Origin: an uncultured Blautia sp.
GTDB lineage: Bacteria; Bacillota; Clostridia; Lachnospirales; Lachnospiraceae
NCBI GenBank assembly: GCA_938028845.1
Contig: CALIZJ010000015.1
Coordinates: 1-11,171 of the forward strand
Length of the DNA stretch: 11,171 nt
Direction of reading: 5' to 3'
The notes under the pieces were generated by a model that was not told the DNA's origin, ran no database searches, and was given only the letters and a program-made list of their open reading frames with translations. Positions 1-7,740 of the stretch are shown here, in pieces. Within the stretch, counting starts at the first letter, position 1; every line of letters begins with the position of its first letter. The position numbers were made by a program, and so were the translations under genes.

Positions 1-1037
1 TTCTTTTCCGGCTTCTCTTCTCTTCCTACGGTGACTTTTGGGATCATTTCCCGGCGGGTAAGGGCCCGGCGCACCGTTTCATAAATAGCCTCATAGACTT
101 CCGCCCCTCTGGCAAAACGCACCTCCATCTTTGCAGGGTGTACGTTCACATCCAGATCATTCCCGTTCATTTCCATCTGCAAAGAAACAAAGGGAAACTT
201 ATGCTGCATAAGAAATCCTTTATATCCGTCCTCAATGGCCTTGGTGATGATCTTATTTTTTACATATCTGCCATTTACAGAATAATTTTCAAAAGTACGG
301 TTTCCTCTGGAAATTTCCGGTTTTCCCACAAATCCTGTTATCTTCATAAAATCATTTTCATAGGATACATCCAGAAGGGATTTGGCGATTTCTCTGCCGT
401 ATATATTATAAATCACATCTTTCACATTATAATTTCCAGAAGTGTGCAGCTTTACCTGCTTATTTTGAATATATTTAAAAGAAATTTCCGGATGGGAAAG
501 GGCAAGCTGCTCCATAAGGGCGCTGATATAATTCCCTTCCGTAGCGTCTGTCTTTAAAAATTTGCTCCTGGCCGGTACATTATAAAAAAGGTTCCGCACC
601 AGGAAGGTGGTACCTTCAGGAGCTCCAAGTTCCTCCATAGAGTGTTCCCTGCCCCCTTCGATCACATAGCGCACCCCGGTTATGGCGGAAGGCGTTTTCG
701 TGATCAGTTCCACCTGGGAAACGGCGGCAATACTGGAAAGAGCCTCCCCTCGAAACCCCAGGGAAACAATATGCTCCAGATCGTCCACCTTTTCGATCTT
801 ACTGGTGGCATGGCGCATAAAAGCCAGAGGAACTTCCTCTGCCTCTATCCCGCTTCCGTTATCGGTAATACGGATCAGCTTCTTCCCTCCGTCTGTGATC
901 TCCACTGTAACCGCCGTTGCGCCGGCGTCAATGGCATTTTCCACCAGCTCCTTTACCACGGAAGAAGGACGCTCTACCACCTCTCCTGCTGCGATCTTAT
1001 CGATTGTATTCTGGTCTAAAACTGCAATTTTTTTCAA
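1..1037 (-). CDS. mutL: DNA mismatch repair protein MutL, N-terminal part (3' end beyond window)
   Basis: MutL is the ATP-driven mediator that couples MutS mismatch recognition to downstream excision. The minus-strand frame is open from the start to the left edge, about 345 codons without a stop. It shows the GHKL ATPase motifs in order: KELVENAIDAG (residues about 29-39, with catalytic-type Glu30), DNGSGI (59-64) and GFRGEAL (94-100). Further on come FYNVPARSKFL and, near the window edge, the conserved VNVHPAKMEVRF. The C-terminal dimerisation region, and any endonuclease motif, lies outside the window. I chose the TTG at 1037 because a GGTGA ribosome-binding site precedes it by 5 nt and this numbering puts the catalytic Glu close to E. 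coli Glu29. An in-frame ATG at 1049 overlaps the mutS stop and has no visible ribosome-binding site, but it remains an alternative. With the TTG start, the gene begins 5 nt after mutS and is surely co-transcribed with it. Confidence 0.96.
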   Translation of the reverse strand, partial: MKKIAVLDQNTIDKIAAGEVVERPSSVVKELVENAIDAGATAVTVEITDGGKKLIRITDNGSGIEAEEVPLAFMRHATSKIEKVDDLEHIVSLGFRGEALSSIAAVSQVELITKTPSAITGVRYVIEGGREHSMEELGAPEGTTFLVRNLFYNVPARSKFLKTDATEGNYISALMEQLALSHPEISFKYIQNKQVKLHTSGNYNVKDVIYNIYGREIAKSLLDVSYENDFMKITGFVGKPEISRGNRTFENYSVNGRYVKNKIITKAIEDGYKGFLMQHKFPFVSLQMEMNGNDLDVNVHPAKMEVRFARGAEVYEAIYETVRRALTRREMIPKVTVGREEKPEK

Positions 1038-1042
1038 TCCTA

Positions 1043-3676
1043 TCACCATCGGTTCTTAATCTTGTTCTGCAAATTATACAGGATATTCATGGCCTCCATG
1101 GGGGTGATGTTCGACATATCCAGCCCACGGATCTCTTCTACGATGTCGTTATCCTGAACAGTATCAAAAAGCGACATCTGCGCCATGTCCACCTGATCAT
1201 ATACGATTTTCTGTTTTTTCTTCTGGGAAGTTAAATCTTTTACCGCTGCCGTGATATCTGCGTCGCTTAATTCCTCTACAAGTTCCTTGGCTCTGGCAAT
1301 TACAGAATCCGGCACTCCTGCAAGCTTGGCTACCTGTATGCCGTAGCTTTTATCAGCGCCGCCTTTTACGATTTTTCTAAGGAAGACAATATCGTCCCCC
1401 TTTTCTTTTACAGCGATGCAGTAGTTATTTACACCAGCAATCTTTCCTTCCAGCTCCGTCAGCTCATGGTAATGGGTGGCAAACAAAGTTTTCGCCCCGC
1501 AGAGCTTTGTATTGCTGATGTGCTCGATTACCGCCCAGGCGATGGACAAGCCGTCAAAAGTGCTGGTTCCCCTGCCGATCTCATCCAGGATCAGGAGGCT
1601 TCTGGAAGTAGCGTTTCTTAAAATGTTTGCCACCTCTGTCATTTCCACCATAAAGGTACTCTGGCCGCTTGCCAGGTCATCCGAAGCTCCTACACGGGTA
1701 AAGATACGGTCCACAATGCCGATATTGGCTTTTTCCGCAGGAACAAAACTGCCGATCTGCGCCATCAGCACGATCAGGGCGCTTTGACGCATATAGGTGG
1801 ATTTTCCTGCCATGTTCGGACCGGTTATGATAGAAACCCGTTTTTTCTGGTTATCCAGATAGGTGTCATTGGCAATGAACATATCGTTTTCTATCATTCT
1901 TTCTACTACAGGGTGGCGGCCGTTTTTAATGTCAATGATGCCGTTTTCATTGATCTTCGGACGTACATAATGGTTTCTCTCAGCCACCAGGGCAAGAGAC
2001 GCAAATACATCAATGTAAGCCACTGCCTTGGCCGTGCGCTGGATACGCACCACCTCTGCCCCTACCAGATCCCGGACCTGTGAAAAAAGCTCGTACTCCA
2101 AAGCGTACAGCTTGTCTTCCGCTCCAAGGATTAAATCTTCCAGTTCTTTTAATTCCTGGGTAATGTACCGTTCTGCATTGGAAAGGGTTTGCTTGCGCAC
2201 ATAGTTATCCGGCACCTGATCCCGGAAAGTATTGGTAACTTCAAGGGAATAGCCGAATACACGGTTGTATTTGATTTTTAAGGATTTGATTCCAGTACGT
2301 TCCCGTTCCCTGGCTTCCAGTTCAGATAACCATTTTTTTCCGTCTGTACGGGAGCGGCGGAATTTATCCACGTCCTCATTATAACCTTCCCGGATGATCC
2401 CGCCGTCCTTTTGGGCGATGGGTGGCTCGTCTACAATGGCGCGCTTGATCAGGCTGCAAAGATCTGCCAAAGCGTCCATATCCTCATTGATCTGCACTAA
2501 AATAGGGGAAGTAAACTCTCCCAAAACCTGCTTTATATAAGGAAGCATTTCCAAAGATGCAGCAAATGCCACAAGATCCCTTGGATTTGCAGATTTGTAA
2601 CTGATCCGGCTGATCAAACGTTCCATATCATATACGGGATTTAAGTATTCCCGGATTTCATCCCGGAGCATTGCTTTTTCATTCAGCTCTTCAAGTGCGG
2701 ACAGACGCCGGTTGATCTCCTCAGTATCAATAAGAGGCTGCTCTACCATGGAGCGAAGGGTCCTGGCTCCCATAGCGGTTTTCGTCTTATCCAGCACCCA
2801 CAAAAGAGAACCTTTTTTCTGCTTTTCCCGCATGGTTTCCACCAGCTCTAAGTTTCTCCGGCTGGAGCTGTCGATGAGCATATATTTTTCCGCCATATAA
2901 GGGCGGATGGTAGCCATATGGGAAAGGGCTGTCTTTTGTGTTTCCTTCAGGTACAAAAACAAAGCGCCGGAGGCAATGATCCCGCTGTCGTAATCCTTGA
3001 TCCCCAGCCCTTCCAGATTCGCCACATGAAAATGTTCTTTTAAAGTACGCCGGCACAGATCATCGTCAAAGTACCAGGTATCCAGAGGAAAAATACAAAT
3101 TCCCAGCCGGTCTTTCAGATCATCTGTATCAATCCCGCTCATGAAAAATGCGTCGTTGCAGATAATCTCTGCCGGGGTAAACTTATTGATCTCGTCTAAA
3201 AGTTTCTGGGGTTTATCCACTTCCGTGAGGAAACAGTCTCCTGTGGTAATATCTGCGATGGCGCAGCCAAAACGGTCCTCCATAGCCACAATGGACATTA
3301 GATAATTATTTTTCGTCTCATCTAAAGCTGTGGCGTCCAGGGTAGTACCGGGAGTGACCACACGGATAACCTCTCTTTTTACCAGACCCTTGGCAGTCTT
3401 AGGATCCTCCACCTGTTCGCAGATGGCCACCTTATAGCCTTTCTCAATAAGCCGCTTGATATAGGTCTCCGCAGCATGAAAAGGAACGCCGCACATGGGC
3501 GCTCTCTCTTCTAATCCACAGTCTTTTCCTGTCAGAGTTATTTCCAGTTCCTTCGTCACCGTAAGGGCGTCATCGAAAAACATCTCGTAAAAATCTCCCA
3601 GACGGTAAAAGAGAATACAGTCCTTATACTCCTCTTTGGTTTTTAAATATTCTCTCATCATTGGTGATAATGCCAT
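1043..3676 (-). CDS. mutS: DNA mismatch repair protein MutS
   Basis: MutS recognises mismatches and is a clamp-forming ATPase; this copy is full length at 877 aa. The mismatch-binding Phe-x-Glu motif is GDFYEMF with Phe29 and Glu31 in domain I. Connector, lever and clamp domains follow at about 120-560. The ABC-type ATPase has Walker A GPNMAGKST (619-627), a signature region DLASGQSTFMVEM (667-679), Walker B LLILDEIGRGTSTFDG (694-709) and the switch histidine in FATHYHEL (732-739). A beta-clamp-binding motif QMSLF lies at 833-837. A final helix at about 858-875 should serve dimer or tetramer contacts. The ATG start is set by a GGAGG site 8-9 nt upstream. mutL follows immediately. In many Clostridia miaB lies upstream of mutS, but here that position is held by an integrase gene on the same strand. 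Confidence 0.98.
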   Translation of the reverse strand: MALSPMMREYLKTKEEYKDCILFYRLGDFYEMFFDDALTVTKELEITLTGKDCGLEERAPMCGVPFHAAETYIKRLIEKGYKVAICEQVEDPKTAKGLVKREVIRVVTPGTTLDATALDETKNNYLMSIVAMEDRFGCAIADITTGDCFLTEVDKPQKLLDEINKFTPAEIICNDAFFMSGIDTDDLKDRLGICIFPLDTWYFDDDLCRRTLKEHFHVANLEGLGIKDYDSGIIASGALFLYLKETQKTALSHMATIRPYMAEKYMLIDSSSRRNLELVETMREKQKKGSLLWVLDKTKTAMGARTLRSMVEQPLIDTEEINRRLSALEELNEKAMLRDEIREYLNPVYDMERLISRISYKSANPRDLVAFAASLEMLPYIKQVLGEFTSPILVQINEDMDALADLCSLIKRAIVDEPPIAQKDGGIIREGYNEDVDKFRRSRTDGKKWLSELEARERERTGIKSLKIKYNRVFGYSLEVTNTFRDQVPDNYVRKQTLSNAERYITQELKELEDLILGAEDKLYALEYELFSQVRDLVGAEVVRIQRTAKAVAYIDVFASLALVAERNHYVRPKINENGIIDIKNGRHPVVERMIENDMFIANDTYLDNQKKRVSIITGPNMAGKSTYMRQSALIVLMAQIGSFVPAEKANIGIVDRIFTRVGASDDLASGQSTFMVEMTEVANILRNATSRSLLILDEIGRGTSTFDGLSIAWAVIEHISNTKLCGAKTLFATHYHELTELEGKIAGVNNYCIAVKEKGDDIVFLRKIVKGGADKSYGIQVAKLAGVPDSVIARAKELVEELSDADITAAVKDLTSQKKKQKIVYDQVDMAQMSLFDTVQDNDIVEEIRGLDMSNITPMEAMNILYNLQNKIKNRW

Positions 3677-3773
3677 TATAAGTCCTCCAAAGTATTGATT
3701 TTACTGGCTTTTTTAGGGGTTTGAGTAATATAAAAATGGTGATTTACGAGGGTTTTGCATTTAATCAATTTTT

Positions 3774-3784
3774 TTTCTAAAAAG
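3774..3784. repeat. Left copy of 11-bp direct repeat TTTCTAAAAAG (candidate att core)
   Basis: This copy lies 32 bp downstream of the int stop and about 90 bp upstream of the mutS start, where the end of a Tn916-type element is expected. It sits in a T-run followed by an A-run, the kind of bent AT-rich site that Tn916-family integrases prefer. An identical copy lies at 5321-5331. In AT-rich DNA an 11-bp match can arise by chance, so the att role is a suggestion only. Confidence 0.3.
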
Positions 3785-3816
3785 AGTGATGGCTCAGGAT
3801 ATTTTTTAATTTCTTG

Positions 3817-4854
3817 CTAAATGAAATCATTCTGGATATGGGTATAATGGCCAGTCATCCGTAAAGTCGCATGACCAACAATTTTCTGGATCGCAGCAAC
3901 GTCCATATGCGACTCCAAACTATATGTGATAAACGTGTGTCGAAACATATGTGGTGTGACTTTAAAATTAACTCCTGAAATTTTGGATTCCTTATTTAAA
4001 TGACTATTGATTATTTTGCAAATACGTGAACATTCAACCGTTGCAAGATCTGGTCGGAAGAACCGTCCAGTCTTTGTGGTAAAAACAGGAGCCGAAATTT
4101 TATTACCGCTGTCGTCATAATAATGTTTACATCGACTGATTGTTTTATATACATTTATCGTTTTGTTCTTAAAATCTATATCTTTCCATTCAAGTGCACA
4201 CAATTCTCCAGACCTGAGTCCAGTACATAGCAAAATAACAAAAAATTCAAAATATCTAGTATTCCTACATTGATTAAAGAAGATAATCAGTTTATTTTTG
4301 GAAATGCATTTAAAATCTTCATTATCATTATCCTGTACAGGTTCTAAAGCAGACTTGTTATCCGACACTACTATATTTTTACAAGGACTCCTTAATAGGT
4401 AGCCGTTGTCCACCGCACTATTTAGAAGCATTGATATAACCCTTAAGGTTGAATTAATAGTAGGTGCAGAATATCCTTCCTTTTTTAAAGACTCTATCAT
4501 ATATTGTATATTGTTCGGTTTGATGCTAGTTAGAGGTAAATGGCCTATATAAGTCTTGCCTCTCGTGTAATTGTCCACATAATTACGTATTGTAGTTGGT
4601 TTCAAATGCAGATTATATAGACGCATCCAATGTTCAAACCAAGTATTCAAATCCTGCACCGATTCATCAATTGAAATTCCTGCTTCAAACAGGAAAAGAG
4701 CTTCTTTTCTTTGTCTCTTTACCTCCCGCAAATTTTTTGAGTAATAAGATTTAGGTCTCGGATTTCCTCTAAAATACACTTTAGCCTCATATGTACCATC
4801 TTTCCTCTGATAAATTCCCTTACCTAATTCCTTACCTTTTAAGTCCTTACCCAA
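3817..4854 (-). CDS. int: Tn916-type tyrosine recombinase / integrase
   Basis: This protein (345 aa) is a site-specific recombinase that would integrate and excise an element. A basic N-terminal arm-binding region (GKGIYQRKDGTYEAKV, about 12-26) is followed by a SAM-like core-binding domain (about 68-165) and the catalytic domain (about 185-341). All catalytic residues are present: Arg214 in CTGLRSGEL, Lys261 in TTKTGRF, His302 and Arg305 in HMFRHTF, His328 in VGHATL, and nucleophile Tyr337 in GHYTH. The start is a TTG with an AAAGGAG site 8 nt upstream; no ATG fits as well. Only eight residues follow Tyr337, shorter than the tail of about 20 or more in many relatives, so the C-terminus may be clipped. 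xis lies 68 bp upstream on the same strand. No terminator is visible between int and mutS. Confidence 0.93.
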   Translation of the reverse strand: MGKDLKGKELGKGIYQRKDGTYEAKVYFRGNPRPKSYYSKNLREVKRQRKEALFLFEAGISIDESVQDLNTWFEHWMRLYNLHLKPTTIRNYVDNYTRGKTYIGHLPLTSIKPNNIQYMIESLKKEGYSAPTINSTLRVISMLLNSAVDNGYLLRSPCKNIVVSDNKSALEPVQDNDNEDFKCISKNKLIIFFNQCRNTRYFEFFVILLCTGLRSGELCALEWKDIDFKNKTINVYKTISRCKHYYDDSGNKISAPVFTTKTGRFFRPDLATVECSRICKIINSHLNKESKISGVNFKVTPHMFRHTFITYSLESHMDVAAIQKIVGHATLRMTGHYTHIQNDFI

Positions 4855-4922
4855 TTAGTCAACTCCTTTCTAATGAAAAGGAGATATATTCAATGGTATA
4901 TTAACATTTTCGATTTGATAAT

Positions 4923-5108
4923 TCAACGATTAATTTGTGAATCTATCCATTCCTCGAGTTTTTTCCGATGTACAAAAACACGCCTTCCTATCCTTACCTG
5001 CATATTGTTATCATATATGAAGAGCCTAAGTGTCTTTTCAGATAAACCTGTAATCTCACATGCCTCCTTTACTGAAAGTAATAATTTACGCTTTTCCTTA
5101 TCATGCAT
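4923..5108 (-). CDS. xis: Excisionase, Tn916 Xis-like (MerR-type winged helix)
   Basis: This is a small basic DNA-binding protein of 61 aa that would bend DNA at element ends and bias the integrase towards excision. It has the excisionase layout: an N-terminal helix-turn-helix (LLLSVKEACEITGLSEKTLR, about 9-28), a short strand, then VRIGRRVFVHRKKLEEWID (38-56) forming the wing and last helix. Size and order match Tn916 Xis, and the adjacent int gene on the same strand supports the call. The ATG start is preceded by a strong GGGAGG site about 8 nt upstream. A helix-turn-helix protein of this size could instead be a small transcription regulator. Confidence 0.85.
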   Translation of the reverse strand: MHDKEKRKLLLSVKEACEITGLSEKTLRLFIYDNNMQVRIGRRVFVHRKKLEEWIDSQINR

Positions 5109-5129
5109 TGATTTAACCTCCCTTTTTTC

Positions 5130-5157
5130 TATATACCTTGCTATATCCCCTTGTCAT
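5130..5157 (-). promoter_or_regulatory. Candidate promoter for xis-int
   Basis: Read on the minus strand there is ATGACA (5152-5157, 5/6 match to TTGACA), a 16-bp spacer, then TATATA (5130-5135, 4/6 match to TATAAT). Transcription would start just before the xis ribosome-binding site and give a very short leader. The region is AT-rich, so matches of this quality are not rare. Confidence 0.3.
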
Positions 5158-5320
5158 TTGAGATACATAATAAAATGACAGAAATCCATTATTTTTCGAC
5201 CTATAAAATTTAAATCAACACAAAAGGGGGGATGCTTTTATCCTGCGAAACCTTTGATTTTTTCGTTGCATGACAAATACTTTCTACTGGCTATCTATTG
5301 ACTTATACTCTGTATCCTCC

Positions 5321-5331
5321 TTTCTAAAAAG
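5321..5331. repeat. Right copy of 11-bp direct repeat TTTCTAAAAAG (candidate att core)
   Basis: This is identical to 3774-3784 and 1547 bp away from it. It lies immediately before the point where the relaxase-like reading frame becomes recognisable (about 5335-5341), so it coincides with a probable recombination junction. The 5109-5331 stretch to its left holds the candidate xis promoter and otherwise no convincing gene: the longest ATG frame on the minus strand there is about 18 codons without a ribosome-binding site. Confidence 0.3.
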
Positions 5332-6120
5332 CATATCCGATCAGACAACCGACTCTTCCGGGAATTAAAACAGCAGGCAGAAAAGCTGGCAAAGACATTC
5401 AGCGAAAATATCCATTCCATCGCAAAACGATTGGAACAGCTCCGGGGCACAATGATCATGATCCGCTATTATCTGTTCCATCACCGTATGCAGGCATCCT
5501 CCGCCAGAGAATGGATTTCTATGATCACACCGGTTTTGAAGAAATACAAAGCTATCACAAAGGCGATCCGGACAAAGCAGTCAGAAAAGGAATCTCTTCA
5601 GTCACAGAAAAAGAAACTCAGCTTTTTGCAACCGGTTCAGTACTATCAGATCAGCCAGAAGATCACGACTCTTACTGAGGATATTGAAGAATTGCTGTCG
5701 CAGAAAGAACGGCTTATCTGTAATAATTACTTTCACAATGAATCCGAGATAAAGACGAGTGAAATCACTCTTAAAAATCAGAAAGATTTTTTAAAGAAAC
5801 TGGATGTACAGTATGACAACTTATCTGATCAGCTGACAGAAAATCAAAAACGGTTTCAGAAAATCAAAGCAGACGTCACTCCCGAAAAATCAGAGGAACT
5901 GTTCGATGCAAGAGTTGATGAAAGAGATACTGTCAGGGATCAGGTTTATCAGAAGTTATACGCCACGATGGGACAGAGATTCGATGCCTCCCTGTTTCAT
6001 GAATCTGTCAGTGATATAGATCACCTGCTTGGTGAAGATCTGGAAACTTTCCGTGAACAGGCTTATCAAAAGCGTGCTTTATGGAAAATGGAACACAGAA
6101 AAAACAGCCTGTCCAACTGA
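5332..6120 (+). pseudogene. 5'-truncated MobA/MobL-type relaxase, C-terminal coiled-coil region
   Basis: The plus-strand frame is open for 262 codons up to the stop at 6118. An in-frame stop lies at 5299-5301, and no ATG, GTG or TTG occurs before codon 5431, although the protein-like sequence is clear from 5341 (SDNRLFRELKQQAEKLAKTF). I take it as the C-terminal third of a relaxase that has lost its nickase domain. The pattern DNRLFRELK…IAKRLEQLRG…MI followed by a long Glu/Lys/Gln-rich coiled coil with LTEDIEELLSQKERL resembles the tails of MobA/MobL-type relaxases in Clostridial mobile elements. That identification is from memory, not a search. There are no catalytic His or Tyr motifs. It lies between int/xis and a strong inverted repeat, on the opposite strand from all neighbours. 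A translated product from TTG 5431 (229 aa) is possible but unlikely to work in transfer. Confidence 0.65.
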
Positions 6121-6145
6121 AGAAAAAAGTGCATGATCATGAACG

Positions 6146-6176
6146 GTAACAGGCGGCACTAAGTACCGCCTGTTAC
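6146..6176. repeat. 11-bp inverted repeat, hairpin-forming
   Basis: Arms GTAACAGGCGG (6146-6156) and CCGCCTGTTAC (6166-6176) are perfectly complementary around a 9-nt loop, forming a GC-rich hairpin. It lies 26 bp after the relaxase-fragment stop and 80 bp after the bglH stop, between convergent transcripts. No U-tract follows directly on either strand; the nearest T-run for minus-strand transcripts lies about 18 nt beyond the stem. It may act as a weak bidirectional terminator or be a relic of an element end. A 10-bp palindrome CATGATCATG sits beside it at 6132-6141. Confidence 0.5.
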
Positions 6177-6255
6177 TCTATCACATGATTAATTAGACTC
6201 TTATCGATGGCTTACACCTGTCTAGCAGCCCTGTCAGGAATAAAGCTTCTGTTCT

Positions 6256-7716
6256 CTACTCCTCTTCAAAGATATCTTTCCCGTTTGTCTCAATGACTTT
6301 TTTGTACCAGTAGAAGCTGTCCTTTTTGAAGCGCTCCAGTGTGCCGCCCTCCTCTTCTTCCCGGTCCACATAAATGAAGCCATATCGCTTCTGATATCCG
6401 TTCAGCCAGCTCAGAAGGTCGGTGAAGGACCAGGTGCAGTAGGCCAGTACCTGGCAGCCCTCTTCCACAGCTTCTCCCAGCGCCTTGATATGCTCCTTCA
6501 GGTAGCAGATCCTGTACTCGTCATGTATCTGACCGTCCTCAGTCTTCTTGTCAAACGCTCCTAGTCCGTTCTCAGAGATGACTATGGGCAGCGCATAGCG
6601 GCTCGTAATCTCTCTACAACAGAACTGAAGTCCCGAAGGATCGATACTCCAGTCCCAGTCTGTGGTCATCAGATACGGATTGGCCGGATTTTTGTAAATC
6701 CCCGGCATCCCCAGCTCCTGGGCAGAGCCCTTAATACCGGTCGTGTTCATAGTCCCATAGGGAGTGGCCCCGTCCATGGGATTGTACTCGCACACACAGC
6801 TCTGGTAATAGTTCACGCCCATAAACGTGATTTGTGATGCCGCCTGTCTGAGAATCTCCTCGTCTCCATCAGCCATGTCCGGCGCAATCCCCTTTTTCTT
6901 CAGATATGTCATCGCCGCAACAGGATAGCGCCCGTATGCATAGACATCCATCCACCAGTAGTTTTTTAGGTCATCGTAGTTGGCTTTTGCCATAGCGTTG
7001 ATAGGCCTGCAGTCCAGGGCATAGGAGGGGGTATAGGCAAAGCTTGCCCCTATCTGTCCCTTCCCTCCCATCTGCCGGTAGGCCAACACTGCCTTTGCAT
7101 GAGCCATAAACGCATGATGATTGACCTGGTAGAACATTTTCTGGTCATCAAATTTACCCGGCGGATGCTGGGCTGTCAGCCATCCCAGCGAAGTAAATAT
7201 ATTCTGCTCGTTCAGAGTGATCCAATACTTCACCTTGCCGTCAAACCTAGAAAACAGCGTTTTTGCATAATGTACATAATCATCGATGATGCGGGGGCTC
7301 TCCCACCCCTGATACTCATCGACAAGGGCCTGGGGCAGATCCCAGTGGTAAATGGTCACCATGGGCTCTATGTTGTATTTCAGGCACTCGTCAATTATAT
7401 CCTGGTAAAAAGCTATTCCCTCCTCGTTAACCTCCCCGGTCCCCTCAGGGAAAATCCTGGCCCATGAGACAGAGAAGCGGTATGTATTCAGCCCCATCTC
7501 TGCCATCAGTGCGATATCTTCTTTGTACCTGTGATAGTGATCCACTGCCACATCCCCTGTAGTGGCTTTGTAAGTCTTGCCCGGGATGCGCACAAACGCA
7601 TCCCAGTTCGTCATCCCTTTTCCGCCTTCCTTCCATCCACCTTCAATCTGATAGGCGGCAGAAGCACTTCCCCAGAGAAATCCCTCCGGAAATCCTGCTG
7701 CTCTCATCTGTTCCAT
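6256..7716 (-). CDS. bglH: 6-phospho-beta-glucosidase, glycoside hydrolase family 1
   Basis: This is a cytoplasmic GH1 enzyme of 486 aa, the usual family length, with no signal peptide. It should hydrolyse the 6-phospho-beta-glucoside delivered by the PTS permease to glucose 6-phosphate and an aglycone or glucose. The N-terminal GH1 signature FLWGSASAAYQIEGG is at 13-27. The acid/base is Glu170 in TLNEQN and the nucleophile is Glu382 in ISENG. The phosphate-binding signature of 6-phospho enzymes (Ser-x6-Lys-x-Tyr) is present as Ser436, Lys443 and Tyr445 in LLSWLNGYQKRYGF, which argues for phosphorylated substrates over free glucosides. The C-terminal KKDSFYWYKKVI is typical. The ATG start follows GGAGG by 7 nt and lies 24 bp after the permease gene, so the two share a transcript. 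The symbol follows the B. subtilis bglPH precedent; bglA or bglB is equally possible. Confidence 0.95.
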   Translation of the reverse strand: MEQMRAAGFPEGFLWGSASAAYQIEGGWKEGGKGMTNWDAFVRIPGKTYKATTGDVAVDHYHRYKEDIALMAEMGLNTYRFSVSWARIFPEGTGEVNEEGIAFYQDIIDECLKYNIEPMVTIYHWDLPQALVDEYQGWESPRIIDDYVHYAKTLFSRFDGKVKYWITLNEQNIFTSLGWLTAQHPPGKFDDQKMFYQVNHHAFMAHAKAVLAYRQMGGKGQIGASFAYTPSYALDCRPINAMAKANYDDLKNYWWMDVYAYGRYPVAAMTYLKKKGIAPDMADGDEEILRQAASQITFMGVNYYQSCVCEYNPMDGATPYGTMNTTGIKGSAQELGMPGIYKNPANPYLMTTDWDWSIDPSGLQFCCREITSRYALPIVISENGLGAFDKKTEDGQIHDEYRICYLKEHIKALGEAVEEGCQVLAYCTWSFTDLLSWLNGYQKRYGFIYVDREEEEGGTLERFKKDSFYWYKKVIETNGKDIFEEE

Positions 7717-7740
7717 GTCTCTTCCTCCTTTTATTTTCGA

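Larger units (their letters stand above)
3774..6120. mobile_element. Remnant of an integrative/mobilizable element between mutS and the beta-glucoside operon
   Basis: The segment holds a Tn916-type integrase gene and an excisionase gene (minus strand) and the C-terminal part of a relaxase gene (plus strand). No replication, transfer or cargo gene lies between them. The int/xis part is visibly more AT-rich than the flanking mutS and bgl genes. An 11-bp sequence, TTTCTAAAAAG, occurs exactly at 3774-3784, just past the int stop, and at 5321-5331, just before the relaxase fragment. The outer limits are my inference: int/xis and the relaxase piece may come from one element that suffered a large deletion, or from two successive insertions. 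Confidence 0.5.

Noticed and set aside
138..1234. Several plus-strand frames of 105-139 codons across mutL and the mutS end
   Set aside because: They lie antisense to the well-conserved mutL/mutS coding sequence, have no recognisable motifs and no ribosome-binding sites.
4873..5178. 101-codon plus-strand frame opposite xis
   Set aside because: xis on the other strand has a strong ribosome-binding site, a family fold and an int neighbour; the plus-strand frame has none of these.
5109..5331. Small minus-strand ORF of about 18 codons (MQRKNQRF…) upstream of xis
   Set aside because: It has no ribosome-binding site, its length is expected by chance, and it has no family resemblance.
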